A DNA stretch of 64,000 nucleotides from Hyphomicrobiales bacterium (GCA_900469445.1 UBXM01000006.1:124001-188000), one strand, 5' to 3'; shown: positions 28,691 through 37,040, counted from the first letter of the stretch. Program-made: numbers and translations. The notes: generated by a model from the sequence alone, not told the origin.

Positions 28691-28991
28691 AGTTCTCGCC
28701 GTCTGCTTGAATACGATGGGATTCCGTCTCGATCACAAGGTGCACAAACCAGCCGCGACGCGTGCCCTTAAGCGCTTGGTGTTGATATGGGTCAGGAAGA
28801 ATTTCCTCGCATTGCATCGTGATTATCCGGACGTGGCGCGAGCATGCTTAGGTGGGACGATTTCGTTCGATCAAGAGAACAGCCGCCTCATAAAGACGTA
28901 CAGAGGCAGTCTTGGGAATGAACCCATCCGAGAGTTTCTGGAGCTCGAAGCTGTGGCACCGGAGCAGCACTCGAACGGGAAGGGGGCTTGA
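28659..28991 (+). CDS. Hypothetical protein, possibly the C-terminal part of the preceding gene
   Basis: A 110-residue reading frame starting at ATG 28659 with GAGG 8 nt upstream. The segment KPAATRALKRLVLIWVRKNFLALHRDYPDV is helical and basic; no family recognised. The same frame is open further upstream (from 28521) with protein-like sequence, so a one-base shift could join it to the membrane protein before it. Both readings remain possible. Confidence 0.5.
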   Translation: METMPNYVGARVLAVCLNTMGFRLDHKVHKPAATRALKRLVLIWVRKNFLALHRDYPDVARACLGGTISFDQENSRLIKTYRGSLGNEPIREFLELEAVAPEQHSNGKGA

Positions 28992-29102
28992 AGTCGACTG
29001 CGGACTTCGAGGATCCCCAAGCATCTCGACGTTCGCGACTGATAGCGCAATAATGAGTAACGTCGTATAGCTTACGGTAGTGAAGCACCGCAAGGAAGTT
29101 CC

Positions 29103-30413
29103 GTGGATACTACCGCCAAGGGCAATCGGCTCGAAGACGCTTTCTATGAATATCTTCTGGATCAGCAGCGACGTGGTGTATTGGTCTACGACAGCATCCC
29201 GCCAGATCATTGTAAGATCTTCAAAAAGAAGACGTACTTCTGCAAGGAGCGCGGATCAGAGGTCGAATTCGACATCGTAATTGAGCTTTACCGTCCTGGA
29301 CGGCCCTCACCACACTCTTATACCGTGTTTGAATGCAAAAACTATGAGGGCGGAATTCCCGAAACACAAGCAGTCGACTTCTCTGACAAACTAAGTCGCT
29401 TGTTCAGGCACGCGGCAAAAGGTGTCCTTGTCGTTTCCTCGCGGCTTCAGTCCGGTGCAGAAAATTTGGCTCGAAGCCGAATGCTTGCGATAGTGAAATA
29501 CGATGAGCACGGATTGGAAGTCGTGGCGGACCGGAAGGGTGGCCTGCGCCTGGAAAGCCGCTTTTTGGAATCGCAGCTATTCACTAGCATGCGGCGATCA
29601 AAATCGCTCAAGTTTTCGGCTTATCACGACGGAAGAACATATGGGGCGCTCAATCAACTACTGAGAGACATTAATCCCGAGCTGTTTAGAGATCATCCGG
29701 ATGAAGGCCGGGTGGATTCTGTGCCATTTGTAACGTTGGGTGCGCTGAGAAAGTCGGCGTTGAGGCTTTTGGAAAGGATCGACTACAGGAGCGGAGCTGT
29801 CGATCTGCACAAGGTTTGCGCGCTGCTCAGTATCGACCTCGTGTTTTTCGGAGGCTCTGTTTACGACGAGGACGGAAACCCTGTTTTGGGATCTGCTAAC
29901 TTCGACGCGCGATCTATACAGCTGAACGTACACGCAAATGAGCTGAGACGGCGGTTCACACTCGCTCACGAAATCGGGCACTTCGAGCTCGACCACGGAA
30001 AGTACCTTAGGTCGGACACATTCGTGCAAGATGATCTCTTAATGGGAATAGATAGTAAAGCAAAATTCGAGTACGAGCGGCTAGAGGTCCAGGCGAACGC
30101 TTTTGCCTCCGAACTTATCCTTCCTGAGCACATATTTCGGAAAGCTGTTCAAGTCGCACGAGAAAGGGCTGATATCCGAGACCGTAGCCACGGATACATC
30201 TACGTCGATAACCAGCCGTGCAACATCGAGCCTTATGATCACCTGCTAACGGATATCTCGGATTATTTCGAGGTCTCGAAGCAAGCAATTGAAATCAAGT
30301 TGCTAAGAATGGGTCTGCTTACGGACGCTCGGCAGAATGTCCGTGGCGAGGTTAACGCTCAGCATTTGGGAGCATTCGTGCCTCGGCTGCCAATCTTGCG
30401 TCACCGGCAGTAG
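29103..30413 (+). CDS. PD-(D/E)XK nuclease fused to ImmA/IrrE metallopeptidase
   Basis: A 436-residue fusion. The N-terminal ~150 residues have a restriction-like core: EDAFYEYL, VEFDIVIEL (D57) and YTVFECKNY (E77-x-K79), the full PD-(D/E)XK set. The C-terminal half carries the COG2856 zinc peptidase motif LAHEIGHFELDH (H289, E290, H293) and the downstream EVQANAFASELILPE with the third ligand, as in ImmA and IrrE. ImmA-type peptidases cleave repressors of mobile elements and IrrE/DdrO-type ones cleave repressors of DNA-repair genes. A DNA-end or virus sensor linked to repressor cleavage would fit. The start is GTG 29103 with AAGGAAG upstream. It lies within the accessory block. Confidence 0.78.
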   Translation: MDTTAKGNRLEDAFYEYLLDQQRRGVLVYDSIPPDHCKIFKKKTYFCKERGSEVEFDIVIELYRPGRPSPHSYTVFECKNYEGGIPETQAVDFSDKLSRLFRHAAKGVLVVSSRLQSGAENLARSRMLAIVKYDEHGLEVVADRKGGLRLESRFLESQLFTSMRRSKSLKFSAYHDGRTYGALNQLLRDINPELFRDHPDEGRVDSVPFVTLGALRKSALRLLERIDYRSGAVDLHKVCALLSIDLVFFGGSVYDEDGNPVLGSANFDARSIQLNVHANELRRRFTLAHEIGHFELDHGKYLRSDTFVQDDLLMGIDSKAKFEYERLEVQANAFASELILPEHIFRKAVQVARERADIRDRSHGYIYVDNQPCNIEPYDHLLTDISDYFEVSKQAIEIKLLRMGLLTDARQNVRGEVNAQHLGAFVPRLPILRHRQ

Positions 30414-30449
30414 TCGCGTTGAGAAGCTCGAAACTGGTTCCGATTCTGA

Positions 30450-31250
30450 TTAGGTACCGGCAGCAAGGTTTCTTGCTGCGTTTTCTTCGACCACCGCAGA
30501 CCACGCGTCCCAAGGTTCGTCAAGGGGAGGAAGAGAGCGCATGGTATCTAGTGTTCCGACCAACTCGCGCTGGTTTGCAAGATACTCACTATAGACGCAC
30601 ATCGCCCGTTTGAACGCCGTAGTGACCGATGGATCGCTGACCATAAGAGCCTCACCATCGTCAATTGACAGTTCCTCATTCTGGATTTCGCCGATCACCA
30701 TCGCACTCGCATTAAGATACAGTTTTTCGATCTTGTCCGTTGCACGTGACTTACCGCCCCGACGGCATACGGCAATCAGCGTGATTGGCGGCATATCGTC
30801 ATCGTTCTGAGGTCTCGTTGGATTGACATAGACGCCGTCGATGAATTCGCCCGGCAATTCAGCAAGCGCAAGACCATGTTCGCGGCCGAAATGGACGAAG
30901 ATGGGCGGGCAGAATTCGCTCGTTAATTCAGGTGCCGCGAGATCGAATTCGTCGTTCGCCAAGTTCGTATTCTTGGAAATGTCGACGATGATGCGTCCTT
31001 GCTTTCCCCACCATGTGTGTAGTTCAGAAAACTGCGCCATTACGCTGAGGCGATAGTCCAGATCGGCACTCGAAATGGAGCCGAATTCCACGTCCAGTTT
31101 CCTTTCGTGCTTCTCTTTTGCACGCCTGTAGACGCGTCCGCTCAGTCGTTCGATCTCGTCGCCTTCACGATCGAGCCTGTTATTTCTGATGGTCGCAGCC
31201 TTTAAATCTTCAAAATAATAAACCGGATGGAAGGTATTGTTTTCGCTCAT
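30450..31250 (-). CDS. Hypothetical protein
   Basis: A 266-residue soluble, acidic protein with a good ribosome site (CGGAGTAATTAA before ATG). Visible segments are a basic-helical stretch near 30-50 (DEIERLSGRVYRRAKEKHERK) and an alpha/beta-looking middle (PPITLIAVCRRGGKSRATDKIEKLYLNAS). No known family recognised. It faces the nuclease-peptidase fusion gene tail to tail, 37 bp apart. Confidence 0.6.
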   Translation of the reverse strand: MSENNTFHPVYYFEDLKAATIRNNRLDREGDEIERLSGRVYRRAKEKHERKLDVEFGSISSADLDYRLSVMAQFSELHTWWGKQGRIIVDISKNTNLANDEFDLAAPELTSEFCPPIFVHFGREHGLALAELPGEFIDGVYVNPTRPQNDDDMPPITLIAVCRRGGKSRATDKIEKLYLNASAMVIGEIQNEELSIDDGEALMVSDPSVTTAFKRAMCVYSEYLANQRELVGTLDTMRSLPPLDEPWDAWSAVVEENAARNLAAGT

Positions 31251-31486
31251 TTAATTACTCCGAGAAAAATGCAAGTCGCTAGCTATCCATTAAAATGGTC
31301 ATCCGGATTTCCACGACCGTCAATTGGGTTCGCGACAAAAGAGTGGTTGGCGGGGTGAGTTCGCGTCAACAATGTTGCCGAGATCGGTGCGCGATACGGA
31401 AAAAATCGAGCGTCGGACTTTTTGTGGTTGACGGCATCCGAAAACCGCCGGCCAACTACCTCTATCGGTGAAAGAGGAAACGAATA

Positions 31487-32002
31487 TTGGACGACATTTT
31501 TTTGATAGTGATTGGCGACGAGATTTTAGAATGGGGAAAGCACGAATGCTCCGAGGATGTTTTGGATGCGCTTTTTCGGTATGACGCGGATCGCCTCGGT
31601 AAAGACTATTGCAATAATGCTTTCGACTACCATGCGGTCCTTGGAGAAGCGCGTGGCGCGCCACACGGTCAGAGCTACGACGTCATTCACGCACCGTTTG
31701 CCGCCACTCCGGTCGTTGAGAACACCCGGAGCTTAAAGGCTGTCGCGAGTAAGTTTCTTTGTCAGAAATATTATCGGCTGGTTAGGTCCGGAAAGAAGCA
31801 TGACTTCTTGGAACGCGATTGTGCCGCTAACGGCTCAGGCATTGATGACGCCGAGGTCTCTCGTTCCGATCCTAGCAGCGATCTGCTCGACGTGAAGTGG
31901 GGGAGCGGCGACTACATCGGGACGCAGACGAAGCCGTTTCTGATGGGCGCTATCGGCTCATACGCATGTTTCGTCGATAGTGACAGGACATTGGTGCATT
32001 GA
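31487..32002 (+). CDS. Hypothetical protein, coupled to the transglutaminase-like gene
   Basis: A 171-residue protein starting at TTG 31487 with AGAGGA 9 nt upstream. No family recognised and no membrane segment. Its stop overlaps the TTG start of the next gene (TTGA), so the two are probably translated together and may work together. Confidence 0.5.
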   Translation: MDDIFLIVIGDEILEWGKHECSEDVLDALFRYDADRLGKDYCNNAFDYHAVLGEARGAPHGQSYDVIHAPFAATPVVENTRSLKAVASKFLCQKYYRLVRSGKKHDFLERDCAANGSGIDDAEVSRSDPSSDLLDVKWGSGDYIGTQTKPFLMGAIGSYACFVDSDRTLVH

Positions 32003-32517
32003 CCGTGGTTCGTGATGAGGTGAGTTGGGGCGTTGAGGTAATCCAAGACCATCTGCGCTTTCTTGCGGAGTGCGAGCGGCGTTTCGGTCCAGCTCAGGCG
32101 TTGTTGCAATTCGGAAGGGGTTTCGGTGTCGGAATCGGGCTTCCTATCGGCCTAGAGCTCGGACGTCGAAAAGAATGTTTCAAGAATGCTACCCACGTTA
32201 TGCTGAACCGTGAGAACCTCTTCTACGTGGAAGGCTACGCCATCAACGTAGTCGATCTCCCGATACCGATTGAACATGCTTGGGTAGTCGATGGAGACGG
32301 CACGGTAGTCGACCCGACATGGCCGAACGCCGGCGACCACGTCTACTATGGTGTTGCCTTCAAGCGTGAAGTGGTTGAGCAAGCGATAATCGCGACAAAC
32401 GGCGACGCCGGCATTCTGAGCGATCCGGAGCTATCAAGGCGGCTTTGCGCGTCGCCCGAGCGATTTGGGGAGTGTCTGGTTCCGTCGCTTACCAGCCAGG
32501 TTTGCCGACCGGGATGA
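31999..32517 (+). CDS. Transglutaminase-like/papain-fold protein
   Basis: A 172-residue protein with a recognisable Cys-His-Asp order: C60 in RRKECFKNATHVM, H93 in IEHAWVVDGDG, and D105 in VVDPTW. This is the pattern of transglutaminase-like cysteine enzymes (EHAW...DPTW). These can act as peptidases, deamidases or acyltransferases; the substrate here is unknown. It starts at a TTG overlapping the stop of the previous gene, so the pair forms a small unit of accessory origin. Confidence 0.6.
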   Translation: MTVVRDEVSWGVEVIQDHLRFLAECERRFGPAQALLQFGRGFGVGIGLPIGLELGRRKECFKNATHVMLNRENLFYVEGYAINVVDLPIPIEHAWVVDGDGTVVDPTWPNAGDHVYYGVAFKREVVEQAIIATNGDAGILSDPELSRRLCASPERFGECLVPSLTSQVCRPG

Positions 32518-32788
32518 GGTTGTCGGGTTCCGGTCCGAAGCGATCCTCCTCGTCCTTGCGGATCGCTGCCTTCCATTCGTCAATTTCGATGCCGTTGTAA
32601 TCCGATGAGGTCGGCGGCTGGCATGGCGGCGGCAAATGGTCGGATGGCTCCAAGGCTTACGTAGTAGGATAACCCAGAAGGCGAACGACAACAACGCGAC
32701 GCCAGATGGAGGTCTGCCAGAAGTCCAACTGCGCAGGATAGGTGTGCGTAGTTAGACTTCGATCGTGCCGCCCACATAGGCTGACGGT

Positions 32789-34720
32789 TCAGCAGGCACA
32801 GAAAGGTGCGGACGCCACCGTTGGTCCTTTTCGCTTGCGTTTCAAGGTTAGCTGCAGTTCCTGAAGGCGCTCGGGGGAAACCCGTTTTTCTTGCAGGAGT
32901 TCTTCGATGACCAAGTCTCCTAGTTTCCTTCGTGTGGTAATGAGATCTTTGGCGCGATTGAACTGGTGCTCCAAGATTTCTTCGACGCGCTTTCTCAGGT
33001 CAGGGTCGCTCTGCCGTAAGGCTTCCAGCTCCTTGTCAGTCTCTGCCACGCTGTAGCGGTAGGTCGACCCCATTCCCAACGAGGTTTCCATCAAGGTTGC
33101 GAAACGTGTTGCTGTCCCTAAGTCAGACGTAGAACTGCCGCCTGCTCCGTCACAGAAGGTGCCGAGCCAAAGTTCCTCGGCAGCGATCCCGCCGAGCAAT
33201 ACTGCAATTTTGTCTAGGATGGCCTGCCGATTTTGGATCGTGAACACGGACAGTGCGAATTGGGCTAACCCGCCCTTGAACCCTGCATCAGAGATGGGCA
33301 ATCGGTCGAAAATCATGGTGCCGCCGAAATCACCACAACGGAGAGCCACCCCAACTAGTGTATGTCCTGTTTCGTGGATGGCGACTAACCTGAGAAATTC
33401 CGGTGTCGGCGTAAGCAGCTTCGGTAGCGAAGCGATTACATCTTCCGGCTGCAACGCCCGCCGCTTGGCGCGGGCAAGTCGACGCCCATCGCGAACTGCC
33501 TTGGAAATGTCGGCACCGGTCATTTCAAGCGTGGATAGCAGGAAATCATGACGGTTCTGACCTTCGAACGTGAGCTCCGTCATCGACTCTACGATAGCAA
33601 TGCGGTCGAGTGGGCTGGGTTTCGCGATGGCAACATGCTTGTCCAGCCGTCCGGCTCGCAGTAGGGCCGGATCGATGCCTGCGATATTGTTGGTAGCTCC
33701 CACAACGATCACACCCTGTCTGTCACCGAGACCATCCAGGGCTTCTAATAGCCCGTTGACGACCTGGAGGGAGTAATTGTTATCGTCTTTGCTGAACCTT
33801 GCTCGGTCACCCACGGAGTCGAGCTCATCGATGAAGAGGATCGATGGTGCCGCATTCCGAGCATCGGCGAATGCCTTACGCATGGACTTTAAGAGGTCAC
33901 CGAGATGACCTGCTGCTTGCCACTGTGCAAGGGAGGTGGCCACGAGCTTAACATTACATTCTTGAGCGAGCGCTCTGGCAAAAATTGTCTTTCCAACGCC
34001 AGGCGGTCCACTCAAGACGATTCCGCGGTCGACGTCGCACCAGTCGATCTCACGACGTTGCCAGGCCTTGATGTCCGCGGCCAGTTGGAGCCCCCAAGTC
34101 TTCGCCTCACCGTAACCATGCATTTCGCTAAGAGCAGGGGAGTCGGCCGGACGAGGCGCGATCGCTTCGAAAGTGTCTTGAGATTCAAGACGCTTGAGGA
34201 TGTTCGAGATATCTCGGCCGGGACGCACAGCGGCCCATAAGAGGTTCCTTGGATAGGCGAGTGCTTCGCGAGCCTGAATAGGGTGGACCTTGATGCCCAG
34301 TGCGTTCTGGCAAGCAAAGATGAAGTCGGATGCGTCGATGATCGGTAACTCGATAACCCTGTCGGCAGCAACACTCAGTACCGGCGGCAAATACGCTCCA
34401 TGTTCCGCGACAACCAGAATTCGATCATTGTTCTGCAAATCTTCTCTGAAGTTTTTCCGAGATCGTGGGCTTTTGTCATTGGCACGGACGTAAATGAGCG
34501 CGCCTTCACGGTCCCCCCATTTGCCGCCCGTGCGTTCCGCCAGAGCCATCATGATCTCCAGATAGTCATCGATTTCATAGCCATCCGGGGCGGTTAGGAT
34601 GACCACGCCGGGCGCTCCTGCCGCGAATTCTGGAGCGTCCTCCATGGCGCGGGTTACGCTTCTCGCTAGCGCAACCCGGTAGCAGTCGAGCTTGGTATTG
34701 TCCTTATCGAGGTCAATCAT
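32789..34720 (-). CDS. Soluble FtsH-like AAA+ zinc metalloprotease
   Basis: A 643-residue protein. Residues 1-200 are a novel N-terminal region without transmembrane helices. The AAA+ module has Walker A GPPGVGKT (238-245), Walker B ILFIDELD (294-301) and the second region of homology with LLRAGRLDKH (about 353-362). The M41 peptidase domain has HETGH (449-453) and the third ligand candidate in TSDLGTATRFATLM (D533). FtsH proper is membrane-anchored; here the anchor is absent, so it would act in the cytosol. It is the last gene of a leftward cluster with a DUF6634-like protein and two TnsA-like proteins, which suggests a shared process in the mobile element. The target is unknown. Confidence 0.82.
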   Translation of the reverse strand: MIDLDKDNTKLDCYRVALARSVTRAMEDAPEFAAGAPGVVILTAPDGYEIDDYLEIMMALAERTGGKWGDREGALIYVRANDKSPRSRKNFREDLQNNDRILVVAEHGAYLPPVLSVAADRVIELPIIDASDFIFACQNALGIKVHPIQAREALAYPRNLLWAAVRPGRDISNILKRLESQDTFEAIAPRPADSPALSEMHGYGEAKTWGLQLAADIKAWQRREIDWCDVDRGIVLSGPPGVGKTIFARALAQECNVKLVATSLAQWQAAGHLGDLLKSMRKAFADARNAAPSILFIDELDSVGDRARFSKDDNNYSLQVVNGLLEALDGLGDRQGVIVVGATNNIAGIDPALLRAGRLDKHVAIAKPSPLDRIAIVESMTELTFEGQNRHDFLLSTLEMTGADISKAVRDGRRLARAKRRALQPEDVIASLPKLLTPTPEFLRLVAIHETGHTLVGVALRCGDFGGTMIFDRLPISDAGFKGGLAQFALSVFTIQNRQAILDKIAVLLGGIAAEELWLGTFCDGAGGSSTSDLGTATRFATLMETSLGMGSTYRYSVAETDKELEALRQSDPDLRKRVEEILEHQFNRAKDLITTRRKLGDLVIEELLQEKRVSPERLQELQLTLKRKRKGPTVASAPFCAC

Positions 34721-34752
34721 CTTAGATCTCCAATCTCTGAGCTAACGAGGGA

Positions 34753-35073
34753 TCACTCTTTGGGGGCAGGTTGGCCGAGCGCGTAGAACCGCGATCTGGT
34801 CCGTGCGAAACCGCGTCCGACATCAATGGCGATCAATTCGCTTGTGACGCCGATGTACCCGCTCGGGATCGTCGGGTGGTCGAGATACACGCCCGCCAAG
34901 CAGGGCACGGGGCGCGTCGACAGCTTCCAGCCCTCTAGCGTTGGGCTTTTCTTCAGGATCGCGGGGCTCGGCGCTTGGTCCCGTTGAAGAGTTTTGAGGT
35001 CTTCGAGAAGCTTCGAAAGACGTGCAATCTCGCGATCGAGGCGGGCAGAATCCCAGTGTGCATATTCGAACAT
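34753..35073 (-). CDS. DUF6634-like small protein
   Basis: A 106-residue protein. The N-terminal half is a helix (LDREIARLSKLLEDLKTLQ). The second half, with LEGWKLSTRPVPCLAGVYLDHP and GFARTRSRFYALG, matches my memory of the DUF6634 family, common in Rhizobiaceae and of unknown function. It sits 32 bp upstream of the FtsH-like gene on the same strand, so it is probably co-transcribed. It could be an adaptor or substrate of the protease, but that is speculation. Confidence 0.6.
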   Translation of the reverse strand: MFEYAHWDSARLDREIARLSKLLEDLKTLQRDQAPSPAILKKSPTLEGWKLSTRPVPCLAGVYLDHPTIPSGYIGVTSELIAIDVGRGFARTRSRFYALGQPAPKE

Positions 35074-35149
35074 GGCATGACTCCTTGAGCGGTGGCTCGC
35101 TGCGACCGCTGATGAATGGGTAAGACTAATGGTTTGAGGGAGAGAGGCA

Positions 35150-35752
35150 TCAGACCCGGCTTATGCGGGTGTCGGGACCGATAGGTTCATCGTCGAGGTC
35201 CATTTCGACAATTCGTCGAAGCACCATCGAGGCAATGCTCCCGATCGGATCCGATGTGTTTTGAATGCTCGGTGCGCAGTCCTTGATGGACATCGGACCG
35301 TATTCATCGAGGAGCGACAGGAGACGGATTTTGTCGCCCAGGCTCACGTTGTATGTTGCGTATCTGAGTAGGTCTCGAGCGTTGGCGAGGCGTTGCGAAA
35401 GGATTCCCAGATCGTAGGGATTTGACCGATAGTCGTAGCCGACAGACGAAGCTGCTTCACCTGCCCAAACAGGCGGGTGGTCGACATCCAACAAATAGCT
35501 GGTGTCCCCGCAAATGACTTCAAAGTCCGGAACGTGACGTAGGCTTCCGGCCTGAAGCTCAAGCGGTAGGCAATACCAGGACGTGACCTCAGGGTCGACG
35601 TCTAGGAGGCAAGCTACATCACGCGCGACCGCACTACGGAAGAGCGGGGAGTTGGCGCAACGGACAGTTCCCCGCGGATAGTAATTGTGCGTGCAAGCGG
35701 TAAGGCGTGTTTCTTCAAGATAGGACCTTAGCATTCTCGAGCTTTGGCTCAT
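35150..35752 (-). CDS. Degenerate TnsA-like protein
   Basis: A 200-residue protein with a TnsA-type layout. The segment LLDVDPEVTSWYCLPLEL, then HVPDFEVICGDTSYLLDVD, copies the nuclease core where a Glu helix, PDF and EVK normally occur. Here PDF keeps its Asp (about 76), but the first Glu is not evident and the EVK is LLDVD, so catalysis is doubtful. The C-terminus (DKIRLLSLLDEYGPMSIKDC) looks like a winged helix. ATG 35752 with AGGTG before it was preferred over an ATG at 35845 that lacks a ribosome site. It lies between a second TnsA paralogue and the DUF6634/FtsH-like genes. Confidence 0.6.
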   Translation of the reverse strand: MSQSSRMLRSYLEETRLTACTHNYYPRGTVRCANSPLFRSAVARDVACLLDVDPEVTSWYCLPLELQAGSLRHVPDFEVICGDTSYLLDVDHPPVWAGEAASSVGYDYRSNPYDLGILSQRLANARDLLRYATYNVSLGDKIRLLSLLDEYGPMSIKDCAPSIQNTSDPIGSIASMVLRRIVEMDLDDEPIGPDTRISRV

Positions 35753-35987
35753 GGTACACCTGACTTCGACGCCGACGTTTTGTCGGCAGATGAACGCGTG
35801 GGGTTCGGTGAGTTCAGAAGACGGATATTCGCAAATCGCCTGCATAGTTGTGGCAATTTTTCAGTCTCGGACGTCGTGGCTCGGCTAGCAATTCTCTCAT
35901 GACGCGATACCCGTTGCGCTGGAGTTGAGATGTACCCTGCATGCATGTCTGCTGCTGCGGACGTTCGGTCCGCAGCAGTTGTCCGGT

Positions 35988-36572
35988 TTAAGCTCGAAGG
36001 ATTGTGATGTGGTCGATATCGCCGATATCGACCGGGAAGACCTTCAGATAGCCTTCATCAACTAAACGCCAAACAGAATGTCGTCGCACCTGCGGGCGGT
36101 CAGCATACCGAAGAACCTGCGACAGCCGCACGGGCAGCCGCATAATGTCGATATACGATCTCGTTTTCTCGACATCTGCTGGCTCGGCTTCTGTGCGGGA
36201 AAGCAGAATCTCGTCGGCAACTTGAAGCTGCTTGTGAGACACGTCTCTCTCCGTCCAAATCCGAGCGAAGTCAGCAAGTCGCTCGGTGGAGCGACCGCCT
36301 CCGATCCCGCGGAGGCCGCGGCGATTGAGAAGGTCCATGAGGGGAGAAAGACGTTTCTCGGCCTCGTCATCGCTAGCAACCGATACTGCCACGCGATGTC
36401 CGTATTGGCTGACGGAACTGAAATCGAACGTGTGCTGACGGAGGATCCCATCGCTATCGTAGTAGTCAACAGTGGGATAGCCGAGGAGCACCTCCCGGAC
36501 ACCCGGAAAGGTTTTTACGACGAGTGACGCCCGTTCGATGAGATTGGCGGTCGCGGCAGCCTCATATTTCAA
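35988..36572 (-). CDS. TnsA paralogue lacking the catalytic lysine
   Basis: A 194-residue protein clearly related to the TnsA-like protein at 23381-24142. YPTVDYYDSDGILRQHTFDF aligns with YPKVEYVDADGVLRTHTFDF, and RRHSVWRLVDEGYL aligns with RRTAIWRLIDLRLI near the end. The Asp of HTFDF is kept, but the AVK segment is SVASDDE, so the metal-site Lys is lost and nuclease activity is unlikely. The start is placed at TTG 36572, where GGCTTTGAAATAT is identical to the start region of the other paralogue; a GTG at 36602 is the alternative. It may retain only DNA or TniB binding. Confidence 0.65.
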   Translation of the reverse strand: MKYEAAATANLIERASLVVKTFPGVREVLLGYPTVDYYDSDGILRQHTFDFSSVSQYGHRVAVSVASDDEAEKRLSPLMDLLNRRGLRGIGGGRSTERLADFARIWTERDVSHKQLQVADEILLSRTEAEPADVEKTRSYIDIMRLPVRLSQVLRYADRPQVRRHSVWRLVDEGYLKVFPVDIGDIDHITILRA

Positions 36573-36672
36573 AGCCTCGTGCCGAATTATCGCCGTGACC
36601 ACCGTTGGCCAAATGCGACGAGGCGTCCGTAGCAGAAACGAGGGATGAGGAAAGGGTCGTGATCTTGGTCAT
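36562..36672 (-). CDS. Small leader-like protein coupled to the TnsA paralogue
   Basis: A 36-residue reading frame (MTKITTLSSSLVSATDASSH...) with AGGAG 8 nt before its ATG. Its last codons (GFEI, stop) overlap the TTG start of the following TnsA paralogue by 11 bp. This repeats the arrangement before the active-type TnsA gene at 24120-24263, which also ends with GFEI at the same overlap. Function unknown, perhaps translational control. Confidence 0.5.
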   Translation of the reverse strand: MTKITTLSSSLVSATDASSHLANGGHGDNSARGFEI

Positions 36673-37040
36673 TTTTGCGCTCCTAGCGTTTTGCGATCTT
36701 AACTTTAAGGTCGCTAGCCGAGCGTGTAGTCCGCATCGGCTCAGCGAATTCGAAATCCTATTCGTATAGATATGAGCATTGCGGTTGACCTCATTAGGCA
36801 GCGAAGGACATCTCCGGTGCGGACGCGGCTTATACACACGATGATTGCCGCAAAAGTTAACGAAATCGTTAAAGGTTTAACGACTGGAACATTTTCCCAC
36901 CAGCCGCCGCTTTCGATGAGCGTCAGTTCGGATCAGCCGTACAGCGTCCTGATATGTGCACTTGATCGTCGTGGGCTCCGGCGAAACAGTCGGAGCCCAG
37001 ATGATTTTGCTTGGAAGCAGGCTACCTAATGTTATCGACC
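36673..37040. other. Intergenic region, possible promoter and repeat cluster
   Basis: 368 bp between the TnsA-paralogue cluster and the methyltransferase gene. It should hold the promoter of the leftward cluster. Around 36855-36882 there are three GTTAA-type units (GTTAACG, CGTTAA, TTTAACG) in mixed orientation, possibly a protein-binding site. An open frame on the plus strand from 36772 has no ribosome site and was not accepted. Confidence 0.4.
36973..36998 (-). terminator. Hairpin downstream of the methyltransferase gene
   Basis: GGGCTCCG and CGGAGCCC form an 8-bp perfect stem with a 10-nt loop, 43 bp past the stop of the leftward methyltransferase gene. There is no U tract on that strand, so termination may be weak. 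Confidence 0.45.

Noticed and set aside
36772-37029. 85-codon frame on the plus strand before the methyltransferase gene
   Set aside because: No ribosome site and no similarity recognised; it overlaps the likely promoter region.
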